The notes under the pieces were generated by a model. It saw only the letters and a program-made list of their open reading frames with translations, did not search any database and was not told the origin of the DNA. A stretch of 64,000 bases of DNA from a virus. Made by a program: the position numbers and the translations under genes. Of the stretch, positions 41,528 through 50,902 are shown one piece after another (the stretch's first letter is position 1; each line of letters opens with the position of its first letter). The stretch spans positions 1 to 64,000 of IMG/VR virus record IMGVR_UViG_3300047445_000406; one strand, given 5' to 3'.

Positions 41528-41551
41528 AAAAAATGGCCCCGCAGGACCATT
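41528..41551 (-). terminator. terminator after tail/peptidase operon
   Basis: On minus AATGGTCC / GGCCATT (one bulge) then TTTTTTC, about 30 nt after the C92-like gene stop. Confidence 0.7.
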
Positions 41552-41582
41552 CTTTGAACACTTACAGACTTGGTGAAGCCAG

Positions 41583-42035
41583 TTAAGCGGCCAGCAGGAT
41601 CGGACGCTCCAGCATCCACAGGTGCTGCGGCGTGATGCGCTTGGCGCCGATGCGGAACAGGTCACAGCCACCCTGCTCCAGTGCCCAGGCCACCAGCTCG
41701 CTGCAGAACCAGGACGTGTCATCCGACCAGTCGCGGTGGAAGCCGACGCCGGCCACGCCCAGCCAGTCATAGGGCTTGCCGATCTGGCTGCGCGCTGCTT
41801 CACAGGTACGCCGTTCGTCGGACTCGAACTCCACGATGGCCCAGCGCGAGGAGTCTTTCTTGAATTGATCAAGGCGGGTGTACAGCACCTCGCTCTTGCC
41901 GAACGGATGGGCCACAGCCTGGATCACATAGTCGCCATCGATGATCCCGCAATGGGACCAGGGCGACCACATGGCTGTCCGCAAGGCCACGGAGCCCAGG
42001 TTACGACGACGGGAGAAGATGACGCGGACAGTCAT
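41583..42035 (-). CDS. permuted papain-like (C92/YiiX-type) hydrolase
   Basis: 150 residues. WSHCGIIDGDYVIQAVAHPF (His at about 27) and SWFCSELVAWALEQGG (Cys near 112), with KPYDWLGVAG between, fit the permuted NlpC/P60-like fold of YaeF/YiiX enzymes. In phage tail clusters such proteins may trim peptidoglycan or lipid-linked amide bonds. Substrate not predictable. Next to the tail fibre genes and before the lysis cassette. Confidence 0.7.
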   Translation of the reverse strand: MTVRVIFSRRRNLGSVALRTAMWSPWSHCGIIDGDYVIQAVAHPFGKSEVLYTRLDQFKKDSSRWAIVEFESDERRTCEAARSQIGKPYDWLGVAGVGFHRDWSDDTSWFCSELVAWALEQGGCDLFRIGAKRITPQHLWMLERPILLAA

Positions 42036-42053
42036 GGGTCGCTCCTTAGTTCT

Positions 42054-42731
42054 TTAGTTAATGTTGATGCCGTACCGTTCCGGCCAGCCGGTCATGATGT
42101 TGTAGGCTTCCGGCGTGTCGGAGGCATTGAGCATGGCCCGGTGCTGCTCGGCCCGGATGAACAGGGAAGCGTCCAGTTCCTTGGTGGCCTGCACCACGTC
42201 ATAAGCCAGTTGCACCGTGACCGGAGCGAAGGTACCGCCCATGGTTTTCCACATCACCTGCTGGCCACCGAGCTTGATCGCTTCGTGCATGGGCTTGCCG
42301 TCGGCCAGCAGATCACGCGCCGAATCCTTCAGGCCCAGCCACTTGGTACGCGAAGCACCATCGGTATGAAACCAGGCACCACCCACCTTGACGCCACCAT
42401 CAACACGCGGACCATCCCGTTCCGCCTTGATGGCTTCCCATTTCTGAACCTTGGCGGCCGCACGGGAAGCGGCGATCTGCTCCTGTGGGATGTCCTGCAC
42501 TTCCCACTGCTGCACCCAGTTGCCCAGGGCATCCTGCTGCACGCCGATGCGCACCACCACCTGGTTGATGCCGGGAGTGGGCTGCGGTGATGGCAGCACC
42601 GGATCGGCTGCCAACTCATCCAGCATGGATTGGCTCAGGATGGCCGGCAGCATCTTGGTCGGATGGATGGTATTGCGGAAGTCCTGGTCGGTGACAATGG
42701 CGCCATTGACGCGCAGACGGTATTCGTTCAT
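42054..42731 (-). CDS. tail-fibre-associated protein (DUF4376-like)
   Basis: 225 residues. Short beta-like start (NEYRLRVNGAIVTDQDFRN), Pro-rich middle, then the DUF4376-type region KWEAIKAERDGPRVDGGVKV, AWFHTDGASRTKWLGLKD. Such proteins follow tail fibre genes in many phages and may be assembly factors or fibre parts. 13 nt after the large fibre gene. Confidence 0.7.
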   Translation of the reverse strand: MNEYRLRVNGAIVTDQDFRNTIHPTKMLPAILSQSMLDELAADPVLPSPQPTPGINQVVVRIGVQQDALGNWVQQWEVQDIPQEQIAASRAAAKVQKWEAIKAERDGPRVDGGVKVGGAWFHTDGASRTKWLGLKDSARDLLADGKPMHEAIKLGGQQVMWKTMGGTFAPVTVQLAYDVVQATKELDASLFIRAEQHRAMLNASDTPEAYNIMTGWPERYGININ

Positions 42732-42743
42732 GGGTAGTCCTTA

Positions 42744-44723
42744 TTAAGCGATGGCCAGGTAAATGTAGTTGGCCGCATTCACGTTGAGGTTGGTGGCCGC
42801 CAGTTGGTTGATGATGAAGCCAGAGGCATCTGGATCGATGCTGTCATCGGTGGTGACTTCGGCTGCAGTTCCATTAAGACTGAGATGAGGGTCGTTACCA
42901 GCTACGATGCCACGCACGGTGTCCCACACAAACCAGTCCCCCGTGCTATCGGTACGTTTAATCAGTACAAAGCGAGCACCTGCGGTGAAGCCACAGTTAA
43001 TCGTCTGCGAACTGCCATTACCCACATAGGAACTCACTTTACTAACACCTGCCAGTGTCGCAAATAAATAAGCAACAAAGTTAACACCATTGCCATTGAC
43101 TTCCGGGGCATTACTAACAGTGAATACGCTGGATGTCATACCATCTGTTTTACAGATAGCAGAGTTTTGTACCGCATAGTTCAAGTCGAGATACAGTCCT
43201 TTACTGCTATTACCAGAGTAAGCACCCAAAGAAGCACAGAATACTTGCCAATGATATGTACTATTCCGTGACTTAAAAATGATCATCTCTGGGGGTACAG
43301 CAAGACCATGAGATATTGCCCTTGAAGCATTGCTATTACCTGTATAGCAAACTTCATCCATAAATCCTGGAGCACGTTTGAAGAAGTGATTTATGTACGT
43401 TTGAGCATTCGCATTGACAGAACCGCCAGCCCCATTGATGGTGTATCCATCTGGATTCAGTGTGGAAAGTTGTCCAGTTTCTCCAGTGGTTTCCGCATCG
43501 ATGGTATCGAATTTGAGGCGCGGCGAACCGGTAATATTGGGTAATACCCCACGTAGACGGTCAAAGGTATGCCAATCCGAATCAGAGCCACGGGCACGCT
43601 GTGAACTCCACAACCAGTCCGGAGAAAAGCCTACTCCGGTCACCGTTGCAGCAGCTCCTGTCCCAGTCCTGGCAATGGCGTTATATACCTGGGTGCCGCT
43701 AGTGGGTGGTTTGTTCGGGCGGCGAATCGCTACGTAAATAAACGTAGCACCGGATCCCGACCAAGAAGCGCCGACATTAAATCCAAAAGGCCGTGGACCA
43801 AGACCGTATCCATCGCTCCAGGTGCCTTCTGTGTCAGGTAAGTTTGGAACTATGACCTTGTCACCGCCATCAGCAGGTAAACCCCTGGCGTTATCCAGAA
43901 TAAACCAATTACTGGTATAGCCGGCCGCTTTGCAAAAAACCATTTGTGGTTCCCAGCCCAGCGTCACATCCTGTGCAGTGGATGCGTTGTAATCAAATGA
44001 TCCGCATTGAATCAGACCATCCGCACTGGGATCATGAGCAAACAGATAGGCGACGTAATTGATGCCGTTCGCATTGACGGCAGTAATGTCTACACCACCA
44101 GCATAGACCGTGAATGCGGATGCACTGGTAATGCCGGCGTAACCATTATTAATCGCGGCGGCGCTATTTTCTGCACCGGTGGTGTTAAGGGTCACCGCAT
44201 GGAAAGTGGAGCCATTGCTGTTCCTGCCACGAAGGGTCCAATTGGAGGTGGAATTGAATGCCTTGATGACCACGACCCCGGTACCAATCCCCAGGTTGTG
44301 TGGGATCTGCCTGCCGGAGGTACCGTCACCTGTGTAAGTCACAATGTCAAAAAACTTCGGCGCCTTGCGGAACGTCCAGGAGACATAAGTATTGCCGTTG
44401 ACGTTGATCTTTGCGTAGCTTCCCATCGAGAAGCCATTGCTGTTGAAGGCATTGATGGAAGTGCTGTCGGTAATTTCTGCACCAGTGGTATCCGACCGTA
44501 TCTGTTTATTCACACCCCTGGCCGTATCCACCCAATTATGTTCGGTAGCAATGTCACGGCCTTTAATCCAGACTAGACCACCCTTGCCAGCCAGGTCGAT
44601 GCCATTGTTGATCGACTGGCTGCTACCATTGCCGGTGTAGGTATAAGTCGAGAACACGTCTTCAGCATAAAGCTTAGGACCAGGATTGCCGCTGGAGCCC
44701 AGCACTGCAGCAAGTTTGCTCAT
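42744..44723 (-). CDS. large repeated-domain tail fibre/host-recognition protein
   Basis: 659 residues made of about five to six related segments of about 100 residues, each beginning with a VxYTGNGSSQ-like strand: FSTYTYTGNGSSQSI, FFDIVTYTGDGTSG, FMDEVCYTGNSNAS, VSSYVGNGSSQTI, with WFI/WFVWDT aromatic elements. This fits the DUF7483-type repeats of tail fibres. A 4-nt overlap with the upstream fibre gene. The middle (about 43.0-44.2 kb) is visibly more AT-rich than the surrounding genome, suggesting acquired receptor-binding DNA. Confidence 0.75.
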   Translation of the reverse strand: MSKLAAVLGSSGNPGPKLYAEDVFSTYTYTGNGSSQSINNGIDLAGKGGLVWIKGRDIATEHNWVDTARGVNKQIRSDTTGAEITDSTSINAFNSNGFSMGSYAKINVNGNTYVSWTFRKAPKFFDIVTYTGDGTSGRQIPHNLGIGTGVVVIKAFNSTSNWTLRGRNSNGSTFHAVTLNTTGAENSAAAINNGYAGITSASAFTVYAGGVDITAVNANGINYVAYLFAHDPSADGLIQCGSFDYNASTAQDVTLGWEPQMVFCKAAGYTSNWFILDNARGLPADGGDKVIVPNLPDTEGTWSDGYGLGPRPFGFNVGASWSGSGATFIYVAIRRPNKPPTSGTQVYNAIARTGTGAAATVTGVGFSPDWLWSSQRARGSDSDWHTFDRLRGVLPNITGSPRLKFDTIDAETTGETGQLSTLNPDGYTINGAGGSVNANAQTYINHFFKRAPGFMDEVCYTGNSNASRAISHGLAVPPEMIIFKSRNSTYHWQVFCASLGAYSGNSSKGLYLDLNYAVQNSAICKTDGMTSSVFTVSNAPEVNGNGVNFVAYLFATLAGVSKVSSYVGNGSSQTINCGFTAGARFVLIKRTDSTGDWFVWDTVRGIVAGNDPHLSLNGTAAEVTTDDSIDPDASGFIINQLAATNLNVNAANYIYLAIA

Positions 44724-46024
44724 ACCAGTTTCCCATACAGAGTAGCGCCTGCATCATCGGACCAGATCAGGGCGAAGTCGGTACCGGCCGATTGCAGGGC
44801 CGGACGGTTAATGGAAGTCAGATAGGTGGCGAAGGTTGTGGTCTGCGTACCATCCGGCTTGATCCAGTTGATGGTGGGTAGGGTCACTACTGCCGAGCCG
44901 GCATTCACCAGCTTGAGCTTGATGGCGGTGTCGATGCCGGAGGCAGGCCAATTGGAGAAGGCGATGGTCAGGGCACCGGATACCTGCAGGCGCTGTTCAA
45001 ACGCTGCCTGCACATCAAAGGTAACGGTACCGGTACCGATCGTGCCCTTGTCGATGCGGCTGTGAGTCAGGTTGCCGGTCATATTGCTACCGGCCCGGTT
45101 GACGGTACCGGCTGCCGGATCGACGGTCAGCATGAACTGGGTGGTGGTGATGGCGCGAATGTTGACCTTGTCATTGGCCGCCAGCGTCACCGTGCTACCA
45201 GAGGACACGCCATCGATGATCAGGTTGGCACCAGCGGTGAAAGATGCTGCAGCAGCACAAATCAGGGTACGACGGGCACCGGCCTGCGGTGCTGCCGGGA
45301 AGGCCGTGGTGGTGGCGGTACCGGTCCAGTCGATGTCATTGCCGGCTGCGCCCCAGATGTCAGCGGTGGTTGCGTGCGACGCCACCGTAGCACGGGCCAG
45401 GTTCAGCGCACCGGTCATGGAGCCACCAGCCTTGGCCAGCTTGGTGGCGATGGAATTGGTCACCGTGGTAGCGAAGGCCGGGTCATTGCCCAGTGCTGCC
45501 GCCAGTTCATTCAGCGTATCCAGTGCCGCACCGGCACCATTGATCAGGTTGTTGATCTGCGTGGTGACGTAGGTGATGTCAGCCTTCAGGGCCAATGCCG
45601 CATTGACCGTGGAAGTGGTAGGACGGGCCGCCACATCGGTGGTCAGCGTGTTCAGAGCTGCCGTGGTACCCGCTGCATCAGCCTTGGTGGCCAGTGCCGC
45701 AGTGGTATCGGCCGCATTGGCCTTGTCCATCATCGACAGGGCAGTCACCCTGGCTTCCACCACAGCACCGGTCAGGAACTGGGTACCGACCGCACCTTCG
45801 ATATCGCGCACCACCGTACACTGGTTGCCGGTGTAGGAAGTCACCTTGACCACGGTATGGCCGGACTCGGCGACACCGGACAGGTTGAACACAGTCAGGT
45901 AAATGAATTCGGCACCCGCCAAGGCCGGCAAGCCAGCAGTACTGGCCAGCTGCAGCGTGGTGTCAGTGGTACCAAAGGTGGCAGCCACCGTGGTACGGAA
46001 ATTGTTGACGAACTTTTGCGTCAT
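44720..46024 (-). CDS. tail fibre protein (shaft)
   Basis: 434 residues from the ATG at 46024 that shares a base with the preceding stop; an in-frame start at 46054 is less likely. N-terminal beta domain (QKFVNNFRTTVAATFGTTDT, QCTVVRDIEGAVGT), Ala/Thr-rich helical shaft, the common fibre element ALDTLNELAAALGNDPAFA, and a beta-rich C-terminus (TVTFDVQAAFEQRLQVSGAL). Trimeric fibre part linking the tail to the recognition protein downstream. Confidence 0.75.
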   Translation of the reverse strand: MTQKFVNNFRTTVAATFGTTDTTLQLASTAGLPALAGAEFIYLTVFNLSGVAESGHTVVKVTSYTGNQCTVVRDIEGAVGTQFLTGAVVEARVTALSMMDKANAADTTAALATKADAAGTTAALNTLTTDVAARPTTSTVNAALALKADITYVTTQINNLINGAGAALDTLNELAAALGNDPAFATTVTNSIATKLAKAGGSMTGALNLARATVASHATTADIWGAAGNDIDWTGTATTTAFPAAPQAGARRTLICAAAASFTAGANLIIDGVSSGSTVTLAANDKVNIRAITTTQFMLTVDPAAGTVNRAGSNMTGNLTHSRIDKGTIGTGTVTFDVQAAFEQRLQVSGALTIAFSNWPASGIDTAIKLKLVNAGSAVVTLPTINWIKPDGTQTTTFATYLTSINRPALQSAGTDFALIWSDDAGATLYGKLV

Positions 46025-46350
46025 TACGCCACCTTGAGAGTGAACGGCGGCCAACGCACGCCGAGCGTGTTAATCGGGTCGTAAGTCACCAGGTAAGCCT
46101 TGTAGCGGCCTTTCTGGTCTGCGGTGAGGTCATCACCGATGGTGATTTCCACGATCCCGTTTTCCTTTTCCAGGAACAGGCCGGCATTGCTGTTGGCCAC
46201 ATCGAGATCGGTGAAGCGGATGTCCGGATCACCCTCGGACAGCACCAGCTCATAGCCAGTGACCGAGAGCAGATTGATCGGCTCCCCTGCACGCACCAGT
46301 TGCAGGGAGAACGTGTTGTTCCGGCCTGCGAAAATCGTTTCAGTAATCAT
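46024..46350 (-). CDS. small BppU-like tail protein
   Basis: 108 residues, beta-rich: ITETIFAGRNNTFSLQLVR, GYELVLSEGDPDIRFTD, GIVEITIGDDLTADQKG, YLVTYDP. The pattern resembles the small Ig-like N-terminal domain of baseplate-upper/tail adaptor proteins. Immediately before the fibre gene (1-nt overlap), so probably an adaptor. Confidence 0.6.
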   Translation of the reverse strand: MITETIFAGRNNTFSLQLVRAGEPINLLSVTGYELVLSEGDPDIRFTDLDVANSNAGLFLEKENGIVEITIGDDLTADQKGRYKAYLVTYDPINTLGVRWPPFTLKVA

Positions 46351-46388
46351 GAGGGGAGCCTCCTGCCAGTTGCTTAGGGGTTTAGTGA

Positions 46389-46811
46389 TTAGTCGTTGAT
46401 CTGGAAGAACAGGTCATCGACGGTCACGTTCGCGCCGACACCGGTCACGGTCTTGCCGGTACCGTAGTCACGCGCCATCAGGATGGTGCCACCCAAGCCA
46501 GACGAGTTGGAGATCACTGCCCAGCGCAGCGTGTTCCAGTTGTCGGCAGTGGTGGTCCAGGTCTGGTCGGCCAGTCGAACACGGATGCCACCGGTACCGG
46601 GTTCCACCGTCCAGTCGGCTGGTGCCAGGGTCTTCACCGCGTAGCCGGAACCCGCTTGCACCTGGGCTGCGATGTCGGCCATGGTGGTCGCTTCGGTGAT
46701 GTTGGCCTCATCCTTGAACAGGTGCAGATACAGGTTGGTGGGTGCGGCGCCGCCGCTGAAGTAGGCCGCCAGGACGGCGGTGCGCATTTCTTGGGATACC
46801 AGGTTTGCCAT
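46389..46811 (-). CDS. tail-associated beta protein
   Basis: 140 residues: MRTAVLAAYFSGGAAPTNLY, LHLFKDEANI, GIRVRLADQTWTTTADN, ILMARDYGTGKTV. This type of short protein is common beside fibre genes of podoviruses and prophages. Exact role unknown; a virion decoration or fibre part is likely. Confidence 0.65.
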   Translation of the reverse strand: MANLVSQEMRTAVLAAYFSGGAAPTNLYLHLFKDEANITEATTMADIAAQVQAGSGYAVKTLAPADWTVEPGTGGIRVRLADQTWTTTADNWNTLRWAVISNSSGLGGTILMARDYGTGKTVTGVGANVTVDDLFFQIND

Positions 46812-46835
46812 AATGATTTTCCTTTGGAAGAGAGA

Positions 46836-47957
46836 TTAAATATCCGAGGTCGGATGCTTGATATCGAGCAGCACGGTCGCGGATCGGATTTCCAGCGCCC
46901 AGGTATTGAGCAGCGGATCTTGGAAGCCCTGCACCATCTCACCGTGCAGCGTGCCGGATGCTGCGATACCGCCTTGCAGCAGTGCCTGGGACTTGAGTTG
47001 GCCACCGAGAATCGGGGCAGCGACCGTCACGCCATCGCGCAAGACTTGCGAGGCCGTGATGCCCTTGCCACCCAATACGCAATTGCTGCTGATGCCTTGT
47101 TGCAGCTTGGCTGTGATCTTGAAACCAGCCCCCATGGAGGGATCCTTACCGACCCCGCCGTTGGCGGCCGGCGACAGCAGCTGACCGGCACCGAAGGTCC
47201 AGGAAGTCTGGATGCCGCCATTGCCGACCGGCGAGATCAACAGGCCGCCGCCCATGTCGCAGATGGACAGGATGCCGTGCTGCAGCCTGGCTTCGCAGTC
47301 GAGTTCCTTGCCCAGTTCCCAGGTGCCGAGGATGCCGCCGCGCAGATAGGCCGGATATTTCAAGGAGCCGCCCACCGTGTTACCGGAAACCAGACCACCG
47401 GACAGTGCCCGGCCCAGCTTCATGGCATTGCTGCCGACCTGGCAGGTGGCCTTGACGCCATCGGAAACCAGGACCGTCGAGCCGCGGATGCCACCACCGA
47501 CATAGGCAGTACTGCAAACGCCGCCATTGACGGTGGTGTTGGCTTTGATGGTGCCACCCAGCTGGGTATGCTTGCCCAATTGTGGCGTCTGCAGCAGTAC
47601 ATGGGTGACCAGCTGGCCGCCCACTTCGGATGGACACTTGATGCCCGACTTCAGGGCCGGATCGAAGGACAGCGGCAGGCTATCCAGGGTGTACGAGCTG
47701 TGGATGCCCTGCTGCAGGTTGGCGGTCATGAACAGCTTGCCGCCCATGCCCACCGCTGCGACAGTGCCTCCGCGCAGCTGCGCTGCGACCCGGCCCTGCG
47801 CATCGGACACCGAGAACAGGCCACCCGTCAGGATGGCGCCAGTAATCAGGGCCGAGGAAACCAGGGAAGCACAGGCAATCCCGCCAGACAGCACGGCATT
47901 GTGGCCAGTGTCGGCAGGTCCGTTCAGGTTCGAGGCATTGACGGCAGCATTATTCAT
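46836..47957 (-). CDS. tail protein of tandem ~20-residue Gly-rich repeats
   Basis: 373 residues from the ATG at 47957 (TTAGGAGA in front; a TTG at 47978 would overlap that site). Almost the whole chain is repeats of the form hLxxGIxxxxxLGxxLxxxx, e.g. KLQQGISSNCVLGGKGITAS, VLRDGVTVAAPILGGQLKSQ, YLRGGILGTWELGKELDCEA, RLQHGILSICDMGGGLLISP. I count roughly fifteen or more units. Regular Gly turns and alternating hydrophobics suggest a beta-solenoid rod. Family not recognised. Lies among tail genes. Confidence 0.65.
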   Translation of the reverse strand: MNNAAVNASNLNGPADTGHNAVLSGGIACASLVSSALITGAILTGGLFSVSDAQGRVAAQLRGGTVAAVGMGGKLFMTANLQQGIHSSYTLDSLPLSFDPALKSGIKCPSEVGGQLVTHVLLQTPQLGKHTQLGGTIKANTTVNGGVCSTAYVGGGIRGSTVLVSDGVKATCQVGSNAMKLGRALSGGLVSGNTVGGSLKYPAYLRGGILGTWELGKELDCEARLQHGILSICDMGGGLLISPVGNGGIQTSWTFGAGQLLSPAANGGVGKDPSMGAGFKITAKLQQGISSNCVLGGKGITASQVLRDGVTVAAPILGGQLKSQALLQGGIAASGTLHGEMVQGFQDPLLNTWALEIRSATVLLDIKHPTSDI

Positions 47958-48005
47958 TTCGCTATTGTCTCCTAACAACAGAGTTTAATCAAAGTAATCT
48001 TGCAA

Positions 48006-48470
48006 TCAAGCCACGTTTGGCTTAGGAATATTTTCCTTGACCGCCCGGCAGGCTGCCAGATAGTCCTGCAAGGGTTGCTCATTGCCCATTGATTGGTGGA
48101 CCAGTGCATCAGCCAGGTCCGACAGCGGAGGATAGGCCCGTACCCGGTCGATCCGGCATTGTGTAACCGCATCGGCCTGCTTTTCCGTGGGAGAACGCAG
48201 GTCCAGGGCTTTACGTTGGGGCATGCACCAGGTCCAGCCGACAGGACAGTTGTCCTTGGCCACCTGTTCCAGGGCTGTGTAGGTCCGCAGTTCCCTGGTT
48301 TCCAGGTAGATGTACTGGGTCTGGGCATTGGCCTCACCCACATACAGGTAGTCATCCTGCTGATGCTTGAGCATGAACTCTGGCATCTCGCCGATAAACT
48401 GGATCTGACCATCGACGCCATACTTGGCGAACTTCACCATGGTGCTGTTCATATTGTTCGTGCTGTTCAT
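48006..48470 (-). CDS. tail-fibre assembly/attachment protein-like
   Basis: 154 residues, 4-nt overlap with the large tail protein gene. Beta start (VKFAKYGVDGQIQFIGEMP, DYLYVGEANAQTQYIYLETR) and a helical second half (EKQADAVTQCRIDRVRAY). Resembles the small proteins that accompany tail tip or fibre genes; exact family uncertain. Confidence 0.6.
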   Translation of the reverse strand: MNSTNNMNSTMVKFAKYGVDGQIQFIGEMPEFMLKHQQDDYLYVGEANAQTQYIYLETRELRTYTALEQVAKDNCPVGWTWCMPQRKALDLRSPTEKQADAVTQCRIDRVRAYPPLSDLADALVHQSMGNEQPLQDYLAACRAVKENIPKPNVA

Positions 48471-50053
48471 CGCATCACTCCCAGAACAAGGACGCTCCAG
48501 CGGGCCAGATCCCAGTCACCGAAGGACCAGGTATTGCCCACATAGACGCTGAAGGTATAGGTGCCGGCCGACAGCCGGGTCTTGGAACCAGCCGAATGCG
48601 AGGACGAGATCCCGTTCGGTACCGAGTCATTCCAGAACAGCACTTGCTGGCCATTGGCTTCCACCGTGATGGAGCATTCGCCGGCATGCGACCGGGGATC
48701 CATCGATTGCCAGTTGGCCAGGATGGCCACATCGGTGTCGTAGGGATAGACCACCGTGAAGTTGGCAATGTTTTTCTTGCTGCCCGGCGTGATGAAGGTG
48801 GCCCCACCATAGCCGGAAGTGAAGACCGGAATGGTCACCGCATTACCGGCGATCTTCAGGGTGTCGATGTCGGCGGTGCGGATACGCGCCTTGTCGATAT
48901 ACACGATGCCGGAGTCGATGATGAAGGGTTTGACCTTGTCCGGCCCGGTGCGTCCCACCCAGAAGCGATCGACATCGAAGCCAGCCTCCACCGTGCGGCC
49001 ATCGTTGTAGACGCCGAAGCCACCGATCAGATCATTGACCTGGACCTTGGCCGTGTACAGGGCGCCGATCGAGGTGACCTTGCCATCCAGGGCCGTGACC
49101 TTGGTAGAGAGGCCAATCTGGCCGGTGGCCACATTCCCGTACAGGGACGACTCTACCCCGGTGGTGCGGGAAGCCAGGGCAGTATCGGCATTGGCTCGCA
49201 CCGTCTGCTCATCGCGGATGGTCGCTTCCGCCGATCCGACGCGGGAAGTCAGGGTACTGATCTGGGACGCCATGGCCGAATCGTTGGTCGATCGAACCTG
49301 GGCCTCATTCTGGATGGCAGCCTGGTTGGCACCGGTCTGCACAAACAGGGTGCTGATCTGGCTTGCCTGGGCACTATCACTGGTGACCACGGCTTGCAGC
49401 TGCTGCAGGATCACGGCGAGATTGTTCTCATTGGCTGCTGCCAGGTTGTTCACCATGGTCACAATGGCGGAATCGCCCTCCGTGCGCTGGGTGATCTCCT
49501 GCTGCACAAAGGTCATGGCTTGCTCAGCTCCGGATTGCACCAGAGCGATAGCAGCAGCCAAGGCTTCATTGGAATTGATCCGGTTCTGAATTTCTGCCAG
49601 CAATTGCTGACCTTGCAGGTTGATGCCTGCAATGGATTCCTTCAGGGATTGGGCCAGCACACCGTGATCGATCAAGCCAGTCAAGGACTCCAGTGTCTGC
49701 TCACCGCGTGGGCGAGCAATGGCTGATACCGGGCCGATGGCATCATTCAAGGTACCGTTGACGGTACGAACACGGATCCAGTACCAGTATTCCGTGTCGG
49801 CCGTAGGGTTGAGTGCATCGAAGTAGATGTTGCCACCCACCCGTGCTTGCTCTACCGCTTGCTCAAAAACATTGTTGGTGCCACGATACAGAATCGTGTG
49901 GGCCACTGCTTGCGGATTGACTGTCGGGAAACTCCACGACACGTTAATACCGCCATACACCGAGTTCGCACGCAGCGTCAAGGCGTTGTCCGGATCCCCT
50001 GGTTTGGGACCGGTCCATCCGCCAGTGCCGCAGACGTTGTCTTCGCAGGACAT
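48467..50053 (-). CDS. tail tip protein with Fn3-like domain, coiled coil and DUF1983-like end
   Basis: 528 residues from the ATG at 50053 (GAAGGAG upstream; a GTG at 50062 lies inside that site). Residues about 20-115 look like a fibronectin-III domain (LRANSVYGGINVSWSFP, DTEYWYWIRVRTVNG). Then a 200-residue coiled coil of repeated QISTLFVQTG/ASQISTLTSR type, then YTAKVQVNDLIGGFGVYNDG, RFWVGRTGPDKVKPF, typical of the lambda gpJ C-terminal DUF1983, and a beta-sandwich end. First gene of the tail operon. Confidence 0.75.
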   Translation of the reverse strand: MSCEDNVCGTGGWTGPKPGDPDNALTLRANSVYGGINVSWSFPTVNPQAVAHTILYRGTNNVFEQAVEQARVGGNIYFDALNPTADTEYWYWIRVRTVNGTLNDAIGPVSAIARPRGEQTLESLTGLIDHGVLAQSLKESIAGINLQGQQLLAEIQNRINSNEALAAAIALVQSGAEQAMTFVQQEITQRTEGDSAIVTMVNNLAAANENNLAVILQQLQAVVTSDSAQASQISTLFVQTGANQAAIQNEAQVRSTNDSAMASQISTLTSRVGSAEATIRDEQTVRANADTALASRTTGVESSLYGNVATGQIGLSTKVTALDGKVTSIGALYTAKVQVNDLIGGFGVYNDGRTVEAGFDVDRFWVGRTGPDKVKPFIIDSGIVYIDKARIRTADIDTLKIAGNAVTIPVFTSGYGGATFITPGSKKNIANFTVVYPYDTDVAILANWQSMDPRSHAGECSITVEANGQQVLFWNDSVPNGISSSHSAGSKTRLSAGTYTFSVYVGNTWSFGDWDLARWSVLVLGVMR

Positions 50054-50137
50054 AGAGATCACTCCTTCAGATGAGGTGAGTGCTCACTTTGTAACATCAC
50101 CCATAAAATTGCCCTCTATCATAAAGGATTTACCCCC

Positions 50138-50902
50138 ATGAAAGTTGAATATCAGAATCATTATCTCACTGATATGGACGTTGCGAACTTTGCACGTTTG
50201 TCCTTCGCCAAGCTGGCGGAGAACTTCACCGAAGCCCAGAACCACTCACTGATCAAGTTCCTGGCCCGTGGCATGACCTCCGGCGACTGGGAAGGTCTGA
50301 TCAACCGTATGCTGAGCCTGAACCTGGACAGTGCCAATGCGGAAGAGGCCTTCAAGAAAGCCAAAGACCTGGCCGTCTACCTGCGTAAAATTCCGGAACA
50401 CTGGGTGCCATTCGGCCACCCACATATCAGCCTGCGCATGGAAGCCCCGATCGCCATCGCCCGCCAGCTGTTCAAGCACAAGATCGGCATGGTGGAATCG
50501 GAAGAGAGCCGTCGCTACATCAAGTCCGAGCCGATCATCTTCATCCCGGAGCACTTCCGTGCCGCTCCTGAAGGCAGCATCAAGCAGGGTTCGGCCGGCG
50601 TCCATATCCGCAGTGATGAATGGAAGAAGGTGTACACCGAGGTCACCGCGCATGTGGTGAGCATCTACCTGGACATGATTGCAGACGGTGTGGCGCCCGA
50701 AATGGCCCGCCTGGTGCTGCCACAGGGTGCCGAGGTGCACTGGGCCTTGACCGGTTCGCTGTATGCCTTCGCCAACATGTACAACCAGCGTGCCGACGGC
50801 CATGCGCAGAAGGAAAGCCAGGAGATCGCACGCCAGATTGATGCAATCATCGCCCCGTTGTACCCGGTGTCGTGGGCCGCTCTGACCCGCGGTGACTATT
50901 AA
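50138..50902 (+). CDS. thyX: flavin-dependent thymidylate synthase
   Basis: 254 residues. Makes dTMP from dUMP with FAD and methylene-THF. Signature region (113-127) reads KHKIGMVESEESRRY: the class usually has RHRxxSxNExSxRY; this phage-type variant has Lys for both Arg, Ser for Asn and one extra residue, but keeps the E-x-S-R-R-Y end. PQGAEVHWALTGSLYAFANM matches the second conserved region. TAAAGGA upstream. Works with the dUTPase and RNR genes of the window. Confidence 0.87.
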   Translation: MKVEYQNHYLTDMDVANFARLSFAKLAENFTEAQNHSLIKFLARGMTSGDWEGLINRMLSLNLDSANAEEAFKKAKDLAVYLRKIPEHWVPFGHPHISLRMEAPIAIARQLFKHKIGMVESEESRRYIKSEPIIFIPEHFRAAPEGSIKQGSAGVHIRSDEWKKVYTEVTAHVVSIYLDMIADGVAPEMARLVLPQGAEVHWALTGSLYAFANMYNQRADGHAQKESQEIARQIDAIIAPLYPVSWAALTRGDY

